Positions 20,556-29,316 are shown, numbered from the stretch's first letter. The stretch: 64,000 nt of DNA from VRUE01 sp963718775 (GCA_963718775.1 OY970377.1:248001-312000); one strand, 5' to 3'. A program made the numbers and translations. Notes: a model not told the origin generated them from the letters alone.

Positions 20556-21418
20556 TCGTTCCTGGTGAAGATGTAGTCGGCGATCCGGCTCAGGTCGCCG
20601 GTCTCGCCGCTGGCCTCGGCCAGCGCCCCGGTCGCCTTGGCGTGCGACTCGGCGGCAAGCTGGCGCGCCCGCTCGAGGCCGAAGAGGCTGACGTAGGTGA
20701 GTTTTCCATGTCGCTCGTCGCTTCCATGGGGCTTGCCGAGCCGCTCGTCGCTTCCGGTCACGTCGAGAATGTCGTCGACGATCTGGAAGAGCACGCCCAG
20801 CTCGCTGGCGAACCGGCGAAAGGGGATTGTCTCAGGTTCGGCCAGTCCCTCGAGACGTCAGTACGACGCCGACGCTGGCGGCGATCAAGCCGGCCGGTCT
20901 TCAGCGCGTGCAGCGCCCGCAGGCCCTCGGCGTCGCGCTCCTCGACGGCGACGTCGACGTACTGGCCGCCGACCATGCCGTCGACGCCGGTGGCGGCGGT
21001 CAGCTCGCGCAGCGCCGCCAGCACCCGCGCCGGCTCGCCCGGCTGCTCGCAGAAGAGCCGCACCGCCTCGGCGAAGAGGCCGTCGCCGGCGAGGATCGCC
21101 ACGTCCTCGCCGAACTTGACGTGGGAGGTCGGCTGGCCGCGCCGCAGCTCGTCGTCGTCCATCGCCGGCAGGTCGTCGTGGATCAGCGAGTAGGTGTGGA
21201 TCAGCTCGACCGCGCAGGCGACCGGCAGGAAGCGCTCGGGCTCGGCGCCGAGCGCGCGAGCCGTGGCCAGCGCCAGCACCGGGCGCACCCGCTTGCCGCC
21301 GGCCAGCAGCGAGTAGCGCATCGCCTCCTGCGAGGCCGGCAGTCGGCTCGGGCGCCGGGAAGCGCAGCCGCTCCAACTCGGCGTCGACCAGCGCGCGCAG
21401 ATCCTCCGGGTAGCTCAC
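20552..21418 (-). CDS. Polyprenyl (farnesyl/geranylgeranyl) diphosphate synthase (frame broken three times)
   Basis: Trans-isoprenyl chain-elongation enzyme of the IspA/IdsA type. It starts at the GTG at 21418 (SYPEDLRALVDAELERLRF). After a shift near 21342 it reads LLAGGKRVRPVLALATARAL and the first aspartate motif LIHDDLPAMDDDELRRGQPT. After shifts near 20887 and 20846 it gives the second aspartate motif GVLFQIVDDILDVTGSDE and KLTYVSLFGLERARQLA. Each break is one extra base. The product length cannot be told safely from the residues before the first motif. Four bp overlap with dxs. The palindromic element at 21422 lies just before its start. Confidence 0.85.
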
Positions 21419-21421
21419 GGC

Positions 21422-21468
21422 TTCCGGTGCGCCTTATCCGGGACATAGGGGGAAAAAGCGCACCGGAA
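21422..21468. repeat. Palindromic element between idsA-like gene and a small gene
   Basis: A 47-bp palindrome with arms TTCCGGTGCGC / GCGCACCGGAA, the same arms and length as the copy inside the DUF3866 gene. Its core TTATCCGGGACATAGGGGGA is similar to the reverse complement of that copy's core and to the core of the element at 59848. It ends 8 bp before the stop codon of the next gene upstream. Confidence 0.85.
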
Positions 21469-21476
21469 AGAGGCGC

Positions 21477-21652
21477 TCACTGCGCGGAGGCCTCGCCTTC
21501 GCGGATGCGCCGGTTGGCCTCCTCGACCGCCTCGGCGGAGAGCTCGGCGGCCTCGTGGGCCAGCTCGCCGGCGCGAGCGTCGTCGATCCCTCGCCCTCGA
21601 GCTCGCGGGCGATCGCGGTCAGGCGCTCGGAGATCTCGCGCAGCCGGCTCAT
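21477..21652 (-). CDS. Short helical protein, possibly exonuclease VII small-subunit-like (frame broken once)
   Basis: About 58 aa, starting MSRLREISERLTAIARELEG at the ATG at 21652, which overlaps the nusB stop. After a shift near 21589 (here one base appears to be missing) it ends ELSAEAVEEANRRIREGEAS. The charged helical hairpin and the position beside isoprenoid genes recall XseB, which often lies between xseA and idsA/ispA, but the similarity is faint and no xseA is present here. Confidence 0.4.
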
Positions 21653-22029
21653 CGCACTCCCTCGCGCTCGCGGGCGATCGCGCCGAGCACGCCGTTGACG
21701 AAGCCGGGCGCATCGGCGCCGCAGTACTCCTTGGCGATCTCGATCGCCTCGTCGATCGCCACCTCGGTCGGCACGTCGTCGCTGTGCTCGATCTCGTACA
21801 GCGCCACCCGCATCACGTTGCGCTCCAGCGGCGCGATCCGCTCCAGCTCCCAGCCCTTGGAGTGGGCGGCGATGGCCACGTCGAGCTCGTCGCGGTGCGC
21901 CTCCACCCCGGCCGCCAGCTCCTTCGTGAAGGGACGCGACTCGGCAACCAGCTCCTCGAGCGGACGGCCGGTGACATCGCGCTGGTAACAGGCGAAGACG
22001 GCATCGCGGCGTTGATCGGACCTACGCAT
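21649..22029 (-). CDS. nusB: Transcription antitermination factor NusB
   Basis: All-helical RNA-binding protein that works with NusE (S10) at boxA of rRNA operons. The 126-aa protein starts with the basic RRSDQRRDAVFACYQRDVTG and has the family core ERIAPLERNVMRVALYEIEH followed by VPTEVAIDEAIEIAKEYCGA and GFVNGVLGAIARE. Length and motifs are standard. It is 47 bp downstream of efp, the normal neighbour in actinobacteria, and overlaps the next small gene by 4 bp. Confidence 0.93.
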   Translation of the reverse strand: MRRSDQRRDAVFACYQRDVTGRPLEELVAESRPFTKELAAGVEAHRDELDVAIAAHSKGWELERIAPLERNVMRVALYEIEHSDDVPTEVAIDEAIEIAKEYCGADAPGFVNGVLGAIAREREGVR

Positions 22030-22076
22030 GGACGCTCATTCTCGCGCTTTCTTCGGTCGGGCCAAGAACGGCGGTC

Positions 22077-22637
22077 TTAAGCCCGCGAGACGTACTCGCC
22101 GCTGCGCGTGTCGACCCGGATCGTCTCGCCCTCCTCGATGAAGAGCGGCACCTGCACAGTCACGCCCGACTCGAGCGTCGCCGCCTTGCTGCCGCCTCCC
22201 GAGGCGGTGTCGCCCTTCACGCCAGGCTCGGTCTGGGTCACCTTCATGTCGATCGCGCCCGCCACCTGCACGTCGCTGGGCCGCTCGTCGACGAAGAGCA
22301 CATCGACCTCGGCGTTGGGCAGCACCCAGCGCATCGCCTCACCGGCGACGTCGCGGGAAATCTCGATCTGCTCGTAGTCCCGCGTGTCCATGAAGACCGC
22401 CGCCTCGCCGGAGTCGTAGAGGTACTGCATCTTGCGCGACTCGGTCCGCACCGGGCGGAACTTCTCGCCAGCGCGGAACGTCTTGTCCTGGACCGTGCCG
22501 TCCTCGATCTTGCGCAGCTTGGTGCGCACGAACGCCCCGCCCTTGCCGGGCTTGACGTGCTGGAACTCGATGATCCGGAAGATCTTCCCGTCGATCTCGA
22601 TGTGCGAGCCATTGCGAAATTCGTTGGTGCTGATCAC
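22077..22637 (-). CDS. efp: Elongation factor P
   Basis: Relieves ribosome stalling at polyproline stretches. The 186-aa protein starts MISTNEFRNGSHIEIDGKIF. The tip loop carrying the residue modified in many bacteria is HVKPGKGGAFVRTKL, with Lys at the modifiable position. The conserved C-terminal OB domain ends GETIRVDTRSGEYVSRA. All three OB-like domains are present. In most actinobacteria the gene upstream is an M24 peptidase; here that peptidase is 3.6 kb away. Confidence 0.95.
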   Translation of the reverse strand: MISTNEFRNGSHIEIDGKIFRIIEFQHVKPGKGGAFVRTKLRKIEDGTVQDKTFRAGEKFRPVRTESRKMQYLYDSGEAAVFMDTRDYEQIEISRDVAGEAMRWVLPNAEVDVLFVDERPSDVQVAGAIDMKVTQTEPGVKGDTASGGGSKAATLESGVTVQVPLFIEEGETIRVDTRSGEYVSRA

Positions 22638-22701
22638 GGCCGCGAATCCTAGAGAACTGGAGGAGGAACAAACGAGGCCCTAGACTGTTAAAGGTCAGGG
22701 A

Positions 22702-23193
22702 ATGAAGGGGACTCTTCGAATCGCCGTCTTGATCGCTGCCGTGACGCTGCTCGTCGCGACAGGCGCCCGTGCCGAGGAAGGCGTGCCCAGCCGCGCCGAA
22801 TACGTCGCCCAGGTCGACCCGATCTGCGAAGCGAACACGCTCGCCAACAAACGGATCCTCAAGAACGTCCGCGAGAAGGCGCGCAACGACAAGACGATGA
22901 AGCAGGCCGGCGCTCAGTTCACCCAGGCGTCGGCGGCGTTCGGCAAGACGATCGACAAGATCGCCACGGTGCCGCGCCCGCCCGCCGACGACGCCCGCCT
23001 GCTCAAGTGGTTCGACCAGCTGCGCATCGTGCAGTCGAAGCTCGGCAAGCTCGGCAAGGCGCTCAAGGAAGAAGACGAAATCAAGGCGGCCCACGAACAG
23101 ATCCGGGTCGAACGCGCCAGCAACGCCGCCAACAACGTCGGCTTCATCTTCGAATTCCACTACTGCCGGATCACCCCCGGCCGCTTCCTCTAA
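22702..23193 (+). CDS. Secreted hypothetical protein
   Basis: A 163-aa protein with a clear signal peptide (KGTLRIAVLIAAVTLLVATG, cleavage probably after ARA). The mature part is helical, with two cysteines (VDPICEANT and FHYCRITPG) that could form a disulfide, and a Lys-rich middle. Thermoleophilia genomes carry many small secreted proteins of this VDPICE...N type as far as I recall, with no known function. Its stop codon overlaps the stop of the convergent SDR gene by 3 bp. Confidence 0.75.
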   Translation: MKGTLRIAVLIAAVTLLVATGARAEEGVPSRAEYVAQVDPICEANTLANKRILKNVREKARNDKTMKQAGAQFTQASAAFGKTIDKIATVPRPPADDARLLKWFDQLRIVQSKLGKLGKALKEEDEIKAAHEQIRVERASNAANNVGFIFEFHYCRITPGRFL

Positions 23194-24002
23194 CCCTGAG
23201 AGCGCGCTTCCTCGGCGGTGCTGGTGGTGAGGCTCGAGGCCGCTCCTCCCGAAAGGACGCGACGAACCAGGCGCGGTGCGAGGATGCGAGAAATCGCGGC
23301 GAGGGCGTAGGGACGCGGCACGTAGCGCTCCGCCTTGCCACCGGGGCCGACCTCGACGATCGCCTCGGCGACGCGCTCGGGCTTGGAGACGATCCAGCGG
23401 GTCAGCGCTTTCGCGCGCAACTCCGCCGCCGGAAAGCCCTCGGTAGCGATGAAGCCGGGCAGGACCATGCCGACGTGGACGCCGTACGGGCGCTCCTCGC
23501 CGTAGAGCGAGTCGTTCCAGCCGATCAGGGCGAACTTGCTCGCCGAGTAGGCGCCAGTGCGGGCGCGCGAGACCCGACCGGCGGTGCTGGCAACGTTGAC
23601 GATCGCACTCGGCGTCGAGGCGCGCAGGGCCGGCAGCAGCGCCTCGGTAAGGCGGACGACAGCGTCGAAATTGAGCTCCATGTGGCGCTGGACGTTGGCG
23701 TAGCCGCTCTCCGCGAAACTGCCCCGCCAGGAGGCGCCGGCGTTGTTGACCAACAAGGTCAGGCGGCCGCCCCGCTCGGCGACGTGGGCGCCGATGCGCT
23801 CGGGCGCATCGGCATCGGTGAGATCGACGGCGACGTAGGTCGCCTTGCAGGGAAGCGACTCGGCCAGCGCCCCCAGGCGCTCCTCGCGGCGGGCGACGAG
23901 GATCAGCTCGGCGCCGGGCTCGCGGGCGAGCCGCCGCGCGGTCGCCTCGCCAATACCGCTTGAGGCGCCGGTGATCAGGGCCACGGTTGCGCTCGTCGTC
24001 AC
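23190..24002 (-). CDS. Short-chain dehydrogenase/reductase (SDR)
   Basis: Classical SDR of about 270 aa. It has the NAD(P) motif LITGASSGIGEATARRLA, the acidic/basic region ILVARREERLGALAES, LLVNNAGASWRG, the catalytic Ser in NVASTAGRVSR and the YxxxK pair in GAYSASKFALIGWN. The Arg-Arg-Glu-Glu after strand two suggests NADP(H). I chose the GTG at 24002, where the fold begins. The substrate is unknown. It is divergent from the M42 peptidase gene; the 65-bp gap contains inverted ATTCGAA and TTCGAAT. Confidence 0.88.
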   Translation of the reverse strand: MTTSATVALITGASSGIGEATARRLAREPGAELILVARREERLGALAESLPCKATYVAVDLTDADAPERIGAHVAERGGRLTLLVNNAGASWRGSFAESGYANVQRHMELNFDAVVRLTEALLPALRASTPSAIVNVASTAGRVSRARTGAYSASKFALIGWNDSLYGEERPYGVHVGMVLPGFIATEGFPAAELRAKALTRWIVSKPERVAEAIVEVGPGGKAERYVPRPYALAAISRILAPRLVRRVLSGGAASSLTTSTAEEARSQG

Positions 24003-24067
24003 CCTGGAAACGGTATTCGAATTCCCGTAACACAGACACCCCTTCGAATCGACATACTGCCCGCCTC

Positions 24068-25117
24068 GTGGCCGAAACCCCTGGACTACTCGACAAGCTC
24101 CTTCGCGCGCCCGGCCCTTCCGGCTACGAGGCGCCCGCTGCGGCGGTCTGGCGCGAGGAGGCATCCTTCGCCTCGCTCTCCACTGACGGCATCGGCTCCT
24201 CGGTTGCCCGCATCGGCGAGGCATCGCCGCTCCTCGCGGTCGTCGGGCACATCGACGAGATCGGCCTGGTGATCCGCCACATCGACGAGAAGGGCTTCCT
24301 CTGGTTCGGTGCGATAGGAGGATGGGACCCGCAGATCCTTGGCGGCCAGCGGGTCGAGGTGCAGGGACCAGCCGGGCCCGTGCTGGGCGTCGTCGGGCGC
24401 AAACCACTGCACCTGCTCGATGCCGAAGCGCGCAAGAAGGTCGTCGAGCTCAAAGGCATGCACATCGACATCGGCGCCACCGATCGCGACGAGGCAGCCG
24501 AGCTGGTCCGGGTAGGCGACCCGGTGGTGATCGCCGGCGAGCCGCTGCGCCTTGCCGGTGGGCGCACGATCTCCCGGGCGATGGACAACCGGCTGGGCGC
24601 CTATGTCGCCCTCGAGGCGCTGCGACGCTGCGATGAGCGCGATTCCCTGCAGGGAAGCTTCGCCGCGATCGCCGCGGTGCAGGAGGAGATCGGCCTCTTC
24701 GGCGCCCGCACCTCTGCCTTCGCGGTACGGCCCGACCTCGCCGTCGTCGTCGACGTCACCCACGCCACCGACGCGCCGGGTGTCGACGAAAAGGAGCTTG
24801 GCAGCCACGCGCTCGGCTCCGGGCCGGTGATCATCCGCGGCGCGACCCTCTCGCCGAAGGTCTTCGAGCTGCTCGTCGAGGCCGCCGAAGAGGCCGAAAT
24901 CGAGCACACGATCGGCGCCACCGGCAACTCGACCGGCACCGACGCCGACGGCATCCAGTTCGCCCGCTCGGGCATCCCCACCGGACTCGTCTCGATCCCG
25001 CTGCGCTACATGCACTCGCCGGTCGAGATGGTCGACCTCGCCGACGTCGAGGCCACCGTCGAGCTGATCGCCGCCTTCGCGGCGCGCCTCGACGCCAACA
25101 TTGATCTCAGCCGCTAG
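24068..25117 (+). CDS. M42-family aminopeptidase (glutamyl aminopeptidase/cellulase-like)
   Basis: Cobalt- or zinc-dependent tetrahedral aminopeptidase of the M42 family; some members were once called endoglucanases. The 349-aa protein starts at the GTG at 24068. The metal and catalytic residues are in order: AVVGHIDEIGLVI (His, Asp), ISRAMDNRLGAYVALEAL (bridging Asp), AVQEEIGLFGAR (Glu pair), VDVTHATD (Asp) and YMHSPVEMVDLADVEA (His). The complete motif set suggests an active enzyme. It is in the block that separates efp from the M24 peptidase. Confidence 0.9.
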   Translation: MAETPGLLDKLLRAPGPSGYEAPAAAVWREEASFASLSTDGIGSSVARIGEASPLLAVVGHIDEIGLVIRHIDEKGFLWFGAIGGWDPQILGGQRVEVQGPAGPVLGVVGRKPLHLLDAEARKKVVELKGMHIDIGATDRDEAAELVRVGDPVVIAGEPLRLAGGRTISRAMDNRLGAYVALEALRRCDERDSLQGSFAAIAAVQEEIGLFGARTSAFAVRPDLAVVVDVTHATDAPGVDEKELGSHALGSGPVIIRGATLSPKVFELLVEAAEEAEIEHTIGATGNSTGTDADGIQFARSGIPTGLVSIPLRYMHSPVEMVDLADVEATVELIAAFAARLDANIDLSR

Positions 25118-25123
25118 CGGCCG

Positions 25124-26233
25124 TCAGTTCGACATGAAGACCGTGTTGCGGCCATTTGCCTTCGCGAGATAAAGAGCCGCATCGGCCCTTGCGACCAGGT
25201 CGTCGGTGTTGACCACCTCCGACTTGGAGGCGGCGGCGCCGATGCTGATCGTCACCTCCACCCCGACCGGGCGTCGCGCGCGCACCGCCTTGCGCAGGCG
25301 CTCGGCGACCGCGACCGCGTCCTTCTTGCTGGCGCCGGGAAGGACAACGAGGATCTCCTCGCCGCCGATCCTGTAGATCGAGTCGCCGGCGCGCAGCACG
25401 GAGCGCATCGTGTAGGCGACGTCCTGCAGCACCGTGTCGCCGGCGGCGTGGCCGAGCTGGTCGTTGACCCGCTTGAAGTGATCGAGGTCGCAGAGCAGCA
25501 GGGCGTGCGAGAGCCCGTCCTTCTCGCTGCTCGGCTGGCCGTCGAGCTCGGCGAGGCGCTGCTCCAGCGCGTTGCGGTTGAAGAGGCCGGTCAGCGGGTC
25601 GAGGGTCGAGCGGCGTCGGTGGGCGCGGTCGGACTCGACCAGGGCGCCGGAAAGGATCACCGTGCTGAGGATCAACGCCACAGCCGCGATCAGCGTCTGG
25701 CTGTGGGCAGCTGCGCTGGCCGGGTCGATCGCGACCGTGCTGACCAGGAAGACGGCGAGCAGATAGGCGGTGCCAACGGCCATCCCCCAGGGATCGAAGC
25801 GAGCGCCGAGAGTGACGGCGGGCAGCGCGAACCACATCAGCATCGGGCTGGTCGGCCCACCGGTGGCGATCGCGGCGCCGGCGAGCAGCAGCGGCAGCGC
25901 CCCCCAAGCCGCCGCTACCCAAAGCCAGGGACGCGGGCTGGCCTGCATGAAGCGGTCGGCGACAACGAAGCCGCAGAAGCCGGCGGCAAGCGGCGCCAAC
26001 CACAGCCAGCCGACCTCCGGTCCAGCTGAGGCGAGCGCCAGCGCCAGGATCGCGAAGCAGGCGGCGCGGTAGCGTCTCACCCGCTGCTCCATGTCCAGCA
26101 GGCGCTCGCGGCGCACCTCCTGGCGGATCCCGGCGAGGGACTCCGGCGAGTGCCCCGCATCGCGCTGGGCGCTGTCCAAAGCGTCTTTACGCCTGTTCGA
26201 AGTCGATGTCACGGTCGCCCATCGACTCCTCAC
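25124..26233 (-). CDS. Membrane-bound diguanylate cyclase (GGDEF protein)
   Basis: Makes cyclic di-GMP. The 369-aa protein has about six membrane helices in residues 50-200 (RYRAACFAILALALASAG and onward), then a GGDEF domain beginning STLDPLTGLFNRNALEQRL. The active-site motif is the GGEE variant in YRIGGEEILVVLPG, compatible with activity. An RxxD inhibitory-site motif (RAGD) precedes it by five residues, so product inhibition is likely. A GTG at 26233 is the first start; the GTG at 26212 is also possible. It converges with the M42 gene, 6 bp apart. Confidence 0.88.
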   Translation of the reverse strand: MRSRWATVTSTSNRRKDALDSAQRDAGHSPESLAGIRQEVRRERLLDMEQRVRRYRAACFAILALALASAGPEVGWLWLAPLAAGFCGFVVADRFMQASPRPWLWVAAAWGALPLLLAGAAIATGGPTSPMLMWFALPAVTLGARFDPWGMAVGTAYLLAVFLVSTVAIDPASAAAHSQTLIAAVALILSTVILSGALVESDRAHRRRSTLDPLTGLFNRNALEQRLAELDGQPSSEKDGLSHALLLCDLDHFKRVNDQLGHAAGDTVLQDVAYTMRSVLRAGDSIYRIGGEEILVVLPGASKKDAVAVAERLRKAVRARRPVGVEVTISIGAAASKSEVVNTDDLVARADAALYLAKANGRNTVFMSN

Positions 26234-26271
26234 CGCCCGGCGCTTAACTCTGCACTCGCGATGCCGCGCCG

Positions 26272-27330
26272 CTAGTCGACCAGCTGCAAGTCCCTGGGCA
26301 AGCCGCTGAGGTTGCGGTGGCCGTCTGCGGTGACGACGACTAGGTCCTCGATCCGCACGCCGAGCTCACCCGGCAGGTAGATGCCGGGCTCGATCGTCAC
26401 GACTTCGCCGGCGGCGAGCAGATCCTCGGAGCGCGGCGAGACGTGCGGCTCCTCGTGCACCTCGAGGCCGACACCGTGACCGAGCCCGTGGCCGAAGCGC
26501 TCGCCGTGGCCGGCGGCGGCGATCAGGTCCCGGGCCACCTTGTCGACCGCCTCGGCCTTCTCGCCGGCCGCAACCGTCCCGAGCGCCGCTGCCTGCGCTT
26601 CGCGCACGGTCTCGAAGACCTCGCGGGCTCGCTCGCCGGGCTCGCCGGTCGCAAAGGTGCGGGTGCCGTCCGAGCAGTAGCCGTCGAGCTTCGCGCCCAT
26701 GTCGAAGACGACCAGCTCGCCGCGGCCGATCTCACGCTCGCCCGGCTCGGCATGCGGCAGGGCGCCGTTGGGGCCGGCCGCGACGATCGTCGGGAAGGAG
26801 GGCTCGGCGCCCAGCTCGCGCATCCGCGCCTCGGCTGCCCGGGCCACATCGAGCTCGCTGCGACCGGCAAGGCCACGCTGCAACGACCAGCGCCAGATCT
26901 CATCGGCCAGCTCGGCGGCGCTCGCGATCGCCGCCAACTCCGCCTCGTCCTTGACCCGACGCAGCTTCTCCACCGTCCCCCCAGCAGCCTCCAGGACAAC
27001 GCCCTCGGGCAGTTTCCCCTCCAGTTTCTTCAAGGTGCGGACCGCCATCTGATGGTCTTCGAAGCCCGTCTTGCCAACGAGGCGCTCGGCGATCCCGCCC
27101 AGCCAGTCGTCCTTGACCGTGACCACCTCCCAGCCGTCGACCTCGGCCTCGGCGCGCTCGGTGTAGCGGAAGTCGGTGAGGAAGACGCGCCTGTCGGCGC
27201 CGCAGACGCAGGCGCCGTTGGTGCCGCCGAAGCCGGTCAGGTAGTGGACGTTGACCAGGTTGGTGACGAGAAAGCAATCGAGCTCGCGCTCGGCGACCAA
27301 TGCCGCGAGAAGGTCTCCGCGGCTCTGCAT
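26272..27330 (-). CDS. M24-family Xaa-Pro peptidase
   Basis: Pita-bread metallopeptidase that cleaves Xaa-Pro bonds. The start is the ATG at 27330, which shares a base with the aroQ stop, giving 352 aa. The creatinase-like N-terminal domain includes TNLVNVHYLTGFGG. The C-terminal catalytic domain has all five metal ligands: VVFDMGAKLDGYCSDGTRTF (two Asp), FGHGLGHGVGLEVHEEP (His), TIEPGIYLPG (Glu) and GVRIEDLVVV (Glu). In related genomes it directly precedes efp; here a 3.6-kb block lies between. Confidence 0.9.
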   Translation of the reverse strand: MQSRGDLLAALVAERELDCFLVTNLVNVHYLTGFGGTNGACVCGADRRVFLTDFRYTERAEAEVDGWEVVTVKDDWLGGIAERLVGKTGFEDHQMAVRTLKKLEGKLPEGVVLEAAGGTVEKLRRVKDEAELAAIASAAELADEIWRWSLQRGLAGRSELDVARAAEARMRELGAEPSFPTIVAAGPNGALPHAEPGEREIGRGELVVFDMGAKLDGYCSDGTRTFATGEPGERAREVFETVREAQAAALGTVAAGEKAEAVDKVARDLIAAAGHGERFGHGLGHGVGLEVHEEPHVSPRSEDLLAAGEVVTIEPGIYLPGELGVRIEDLVVVTADGHRNLSGLPRDLQLVD

Positions 27331-27788
27331 CAGGCGGAGCTCGTACCCAGCTCGGCGGCGAGCAACCCGAGCGCCTCGCGGTAACCGTCCGGGCCCTTGC
27401 CGCAGATCTTGGCCAACACGAGGCCATCGAAGACCGAGAGCTTGCGCCAGTCCTCGCGCGACTCCACATCGGAGAGGTGGACCTCGACGGACGGCAGGCC
27501 GGCGACGTCGAGCGCGTCGGCGATCGCGCGGCTGTAGTGCGACCAGGCGCCGGCGTTGACGAGAGACGAGTCGGCCAGCTCGGGCAGGCGGTGCATGTAC
27601 TCGACGAACTCGCCCTCGGAATTGGTCTGGAAGAAGATCGTCTCCAGGCCCAGCTCCCGCGCCCAGCGCTCGACCTTGGTCTCCAGATCGCGCAGCGAGA
27701 GCCCGCCGTAGACCGCGGGATCGCGGCGATCGAGGATGTCGAAGTTGACGCCGTGCAGGACGGCGACACGGTTGTGGGCGGTGTTCAC
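27330..27788 (-). CDS. aroQ: Type II 3-dehydroquinate dehydratase
   Basis: Third step of the shikimate pathway. The 152-aa protein has the flavodoxin-like fold of the dodecameric type II enzyme. The catalytic Tyr lies in RRDPAVYGGLSLRDLE, followed by FFQTNSEGEFVEYMH and the loop VNAGAWSHYSRAIADAL (usually NPGAYTHTS or similar). VEVHLSDVESREDW is the conserved His region. The usual N-terminal NGPNLN is changed to HGVNFDILD, so the substrate pocket entrance is unusual. It overlaps aroKB by 4 bp. Confidence 0.88.
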   Translation of the reverse strand: MNTAHNRVAVLHGVNFDILDRRDPAVYGGLSLRDLETKVERWARELGLETIFFQTNSEGEFVEYMHRLPELADSSLVNAGAWSHYSRAIADALDVAGLPSVEVHLSDVESREDWRKLSVFDGLVLAKICGKGPDGYREALGLLAAELGTSSA

Positions 27789-29314
27789 GAGTAGAGCTCC
27801 TCCACTGCGGCCCGCACCTTAGCCGCATCGACCAGCTCGCCATGGCGGGGCTGGCCGGGCTCGGAGAGAAGGACGAAGCCGACGCCGGCGGCGGTGCGCT
27901 TCTTGTCTCGCTGCAGTGCGGCGAGAATCGAGTCGACGTCGATCGTGGAGTCAAGCGCGACCGGCAGGCCGTGACGCGAGAGGATCGACTCGACCTCCTC
28001 TCGCAGGCTCGGCGCTTCGGAGATCCTCAGCGCCGCCAGCAGCCCGAGCCCGACCGCCTCGCCGTGGCGGTATCGCTCGTAACCGCTCGCAGCCTCGATC
28101 GCGTGGCCGACCGTGTGGCCGAGGTTGAGCACGGCGCGCTGGCCGGCATCGCGTTCGTCGGCGGCGACGACCTCGCACTTGTAGCGGGCGCAGGCGAAGA
28201 CGAGGCCGGCGAGGGCCGCGGGGTCGAGGGCGCCCAGCTCGCGCACCTGCTCCCATAGCTCGCCGCCGGCAAGCAGGCCGGTCTTGAGCAGCTCGACGAA
28301 GCCGGCGGCGAGCTCCTCGGCGGGCAGCGTCGCCAAAGTCGAGGTGTCGGCGATCACCGCTGCCGGCAGGTGATAGGCGCCGGCGTAGTTCTTGCCCTCT
28401 GGCAGGTCGACACCGGTCTTGCCGCCGTAGGCCGAGTCGACCTGGGCGACCAGGGTGGTCGGCACCTGCACGACCGCTACGCCGCGCTGGTACGTATGGG
28501 CACAGAAGCCGGCCAGGTCGCCGACGACACCGCCGCCGAGAGCGACAATGTGATCCTCGCGAGTCATCCCGGCGCGAGCCAGCTCGCGCAAGACCCGCTC
28601 GGCCTCGGCCATCGTCTTGGAAGACTCGCCGGGCTCGACCTCGACCCGTCCCCCCAGTGGCTCCAGCCGATCCGCATAGAGCGCGTTCACGGCGCTGTCG
28701 GTGACACAGAAGCGTCGTCCTTCCAGGGGCCACAGCTCCCGTCCGAGTAGGCCGGGACCGACGAACACCGGGTACTCGCCGGAGGCGCTGGTCGCCCAGA
28801 GCATCTTCGTCTCCGCCGGCAGCTCCGAGAGCGCGATCAGCGAGGGCATCACTCTGTAGGCAAGTTCCCGGTTGCCCGGAGGCACGACCGCATCGGCGAG
28901 CGACTCGTAGAAAGGCAACCGCTCCTCCAGCAGGCGCTCCACGCCCTCGGCGCTGCTGGCAAGGGGACGGTCGCTGCGGGCGATCCGCCGCCAGGACTCC
29001 TGGGCGTCGACCTGGAGCCAGATGACGACGTGGCGGCCCAGCGCCTCGCGCACGCGCTCGGAGAGCACGCTGCCACCGCCGAGGGCGATCGCACCGCCGT
29101 CGGCCTGCTCGAGCAGCGAGCCGACCACCTCGGCCTCGCGGGCGCGGAACGCCTCCTCCCCGTCCTCCTCGAAAGCAACGGCGATCGGCTTGCCGAAGGA
29201 CTCTGCCATCAGCTCGTCGATCTCGGTCGTCTCCAGCCCCGCCTCGTGGGCGGCAGCGAGCGCCGTCGACTTGCCGGCGCCCATGAAGCCGATGAAAACC
29301 AGGGAGGGCTTCAC
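27785..29314 (-). CDS. aroB: Fused shikimate kinase / 3-dehydroquinate synthase
   Basis: A 509-aa bifunctional protein. Residues 1-165 are shikimate kinase: P-loop FIGFMGAGKST, the shikimate-binding Asp in TEIDELMAE, and IALGGGSVL. Residues about 170-509 are dehydroquinate synthase: GESSKTMAEAERVLREL, VALGGGVVGDLAGFCAHTYQ, PTTLVAQVDSAYGGKTGVDL and the metal ligands in NLGHTVGHAIEAA and YRHGEAVGLGLL. Steps 2 and 5 of the pathway are thus on one chain. There is no linker of note. It sits between aroC and aroQ with minimal spacing. Confidence 0.93.
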   Translation of the reverse strand: MKPSLVFIGFMGAGKSTALAAAHEAGLETTEIDELMAESFGKPIAVAFEEDGEEAFRAREAEVVGSLLEQADGGAIALGGGSVLSERVREALGRHVVIWLQVDAQESWRRIARSDRPLASSAEGVERLLEERLPFYESLADAVVPPGNRELAYRVMPSLIALSELPAETKMLWATSASGEYPVFVGPGLLGRELWPLEGRRFCVTDSAVNALYADRLEPLGGRVEVEPGESSKTMAEAERVLRELARAGMTREDHIVALGGGVVGDLAGFCAHTYQRGVAVVQVPTTLVAQVDSAYGGKTGVDLPEGKNYAGAYHLPAAVIADTSTLATLPAEELAAGFVELLKTGLLAGGELWEQVRELGALDPAALAGLVFACARYKCEVVAADERDAGQRAVLNLGHTVGHAIEAASGYERYRHGEAVGLGLLAALRISEAPSLREEVESILSRHGLPVALDSTIDVDSILAALQRDKKRTAAGVGFVLLSEPGQPRHGELVDAAKVRAAVEELYS

Positions 29315-29316
29315 AC

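Noticed and set aside
20700..20765. Tandem repeat GGAAGCGACGAG in the isoprenyl synthase gene
   Set aside because: It encodes the normal GSDE...GSDERHGK stretch of this family, so it is functional sequence and not a repeat array.
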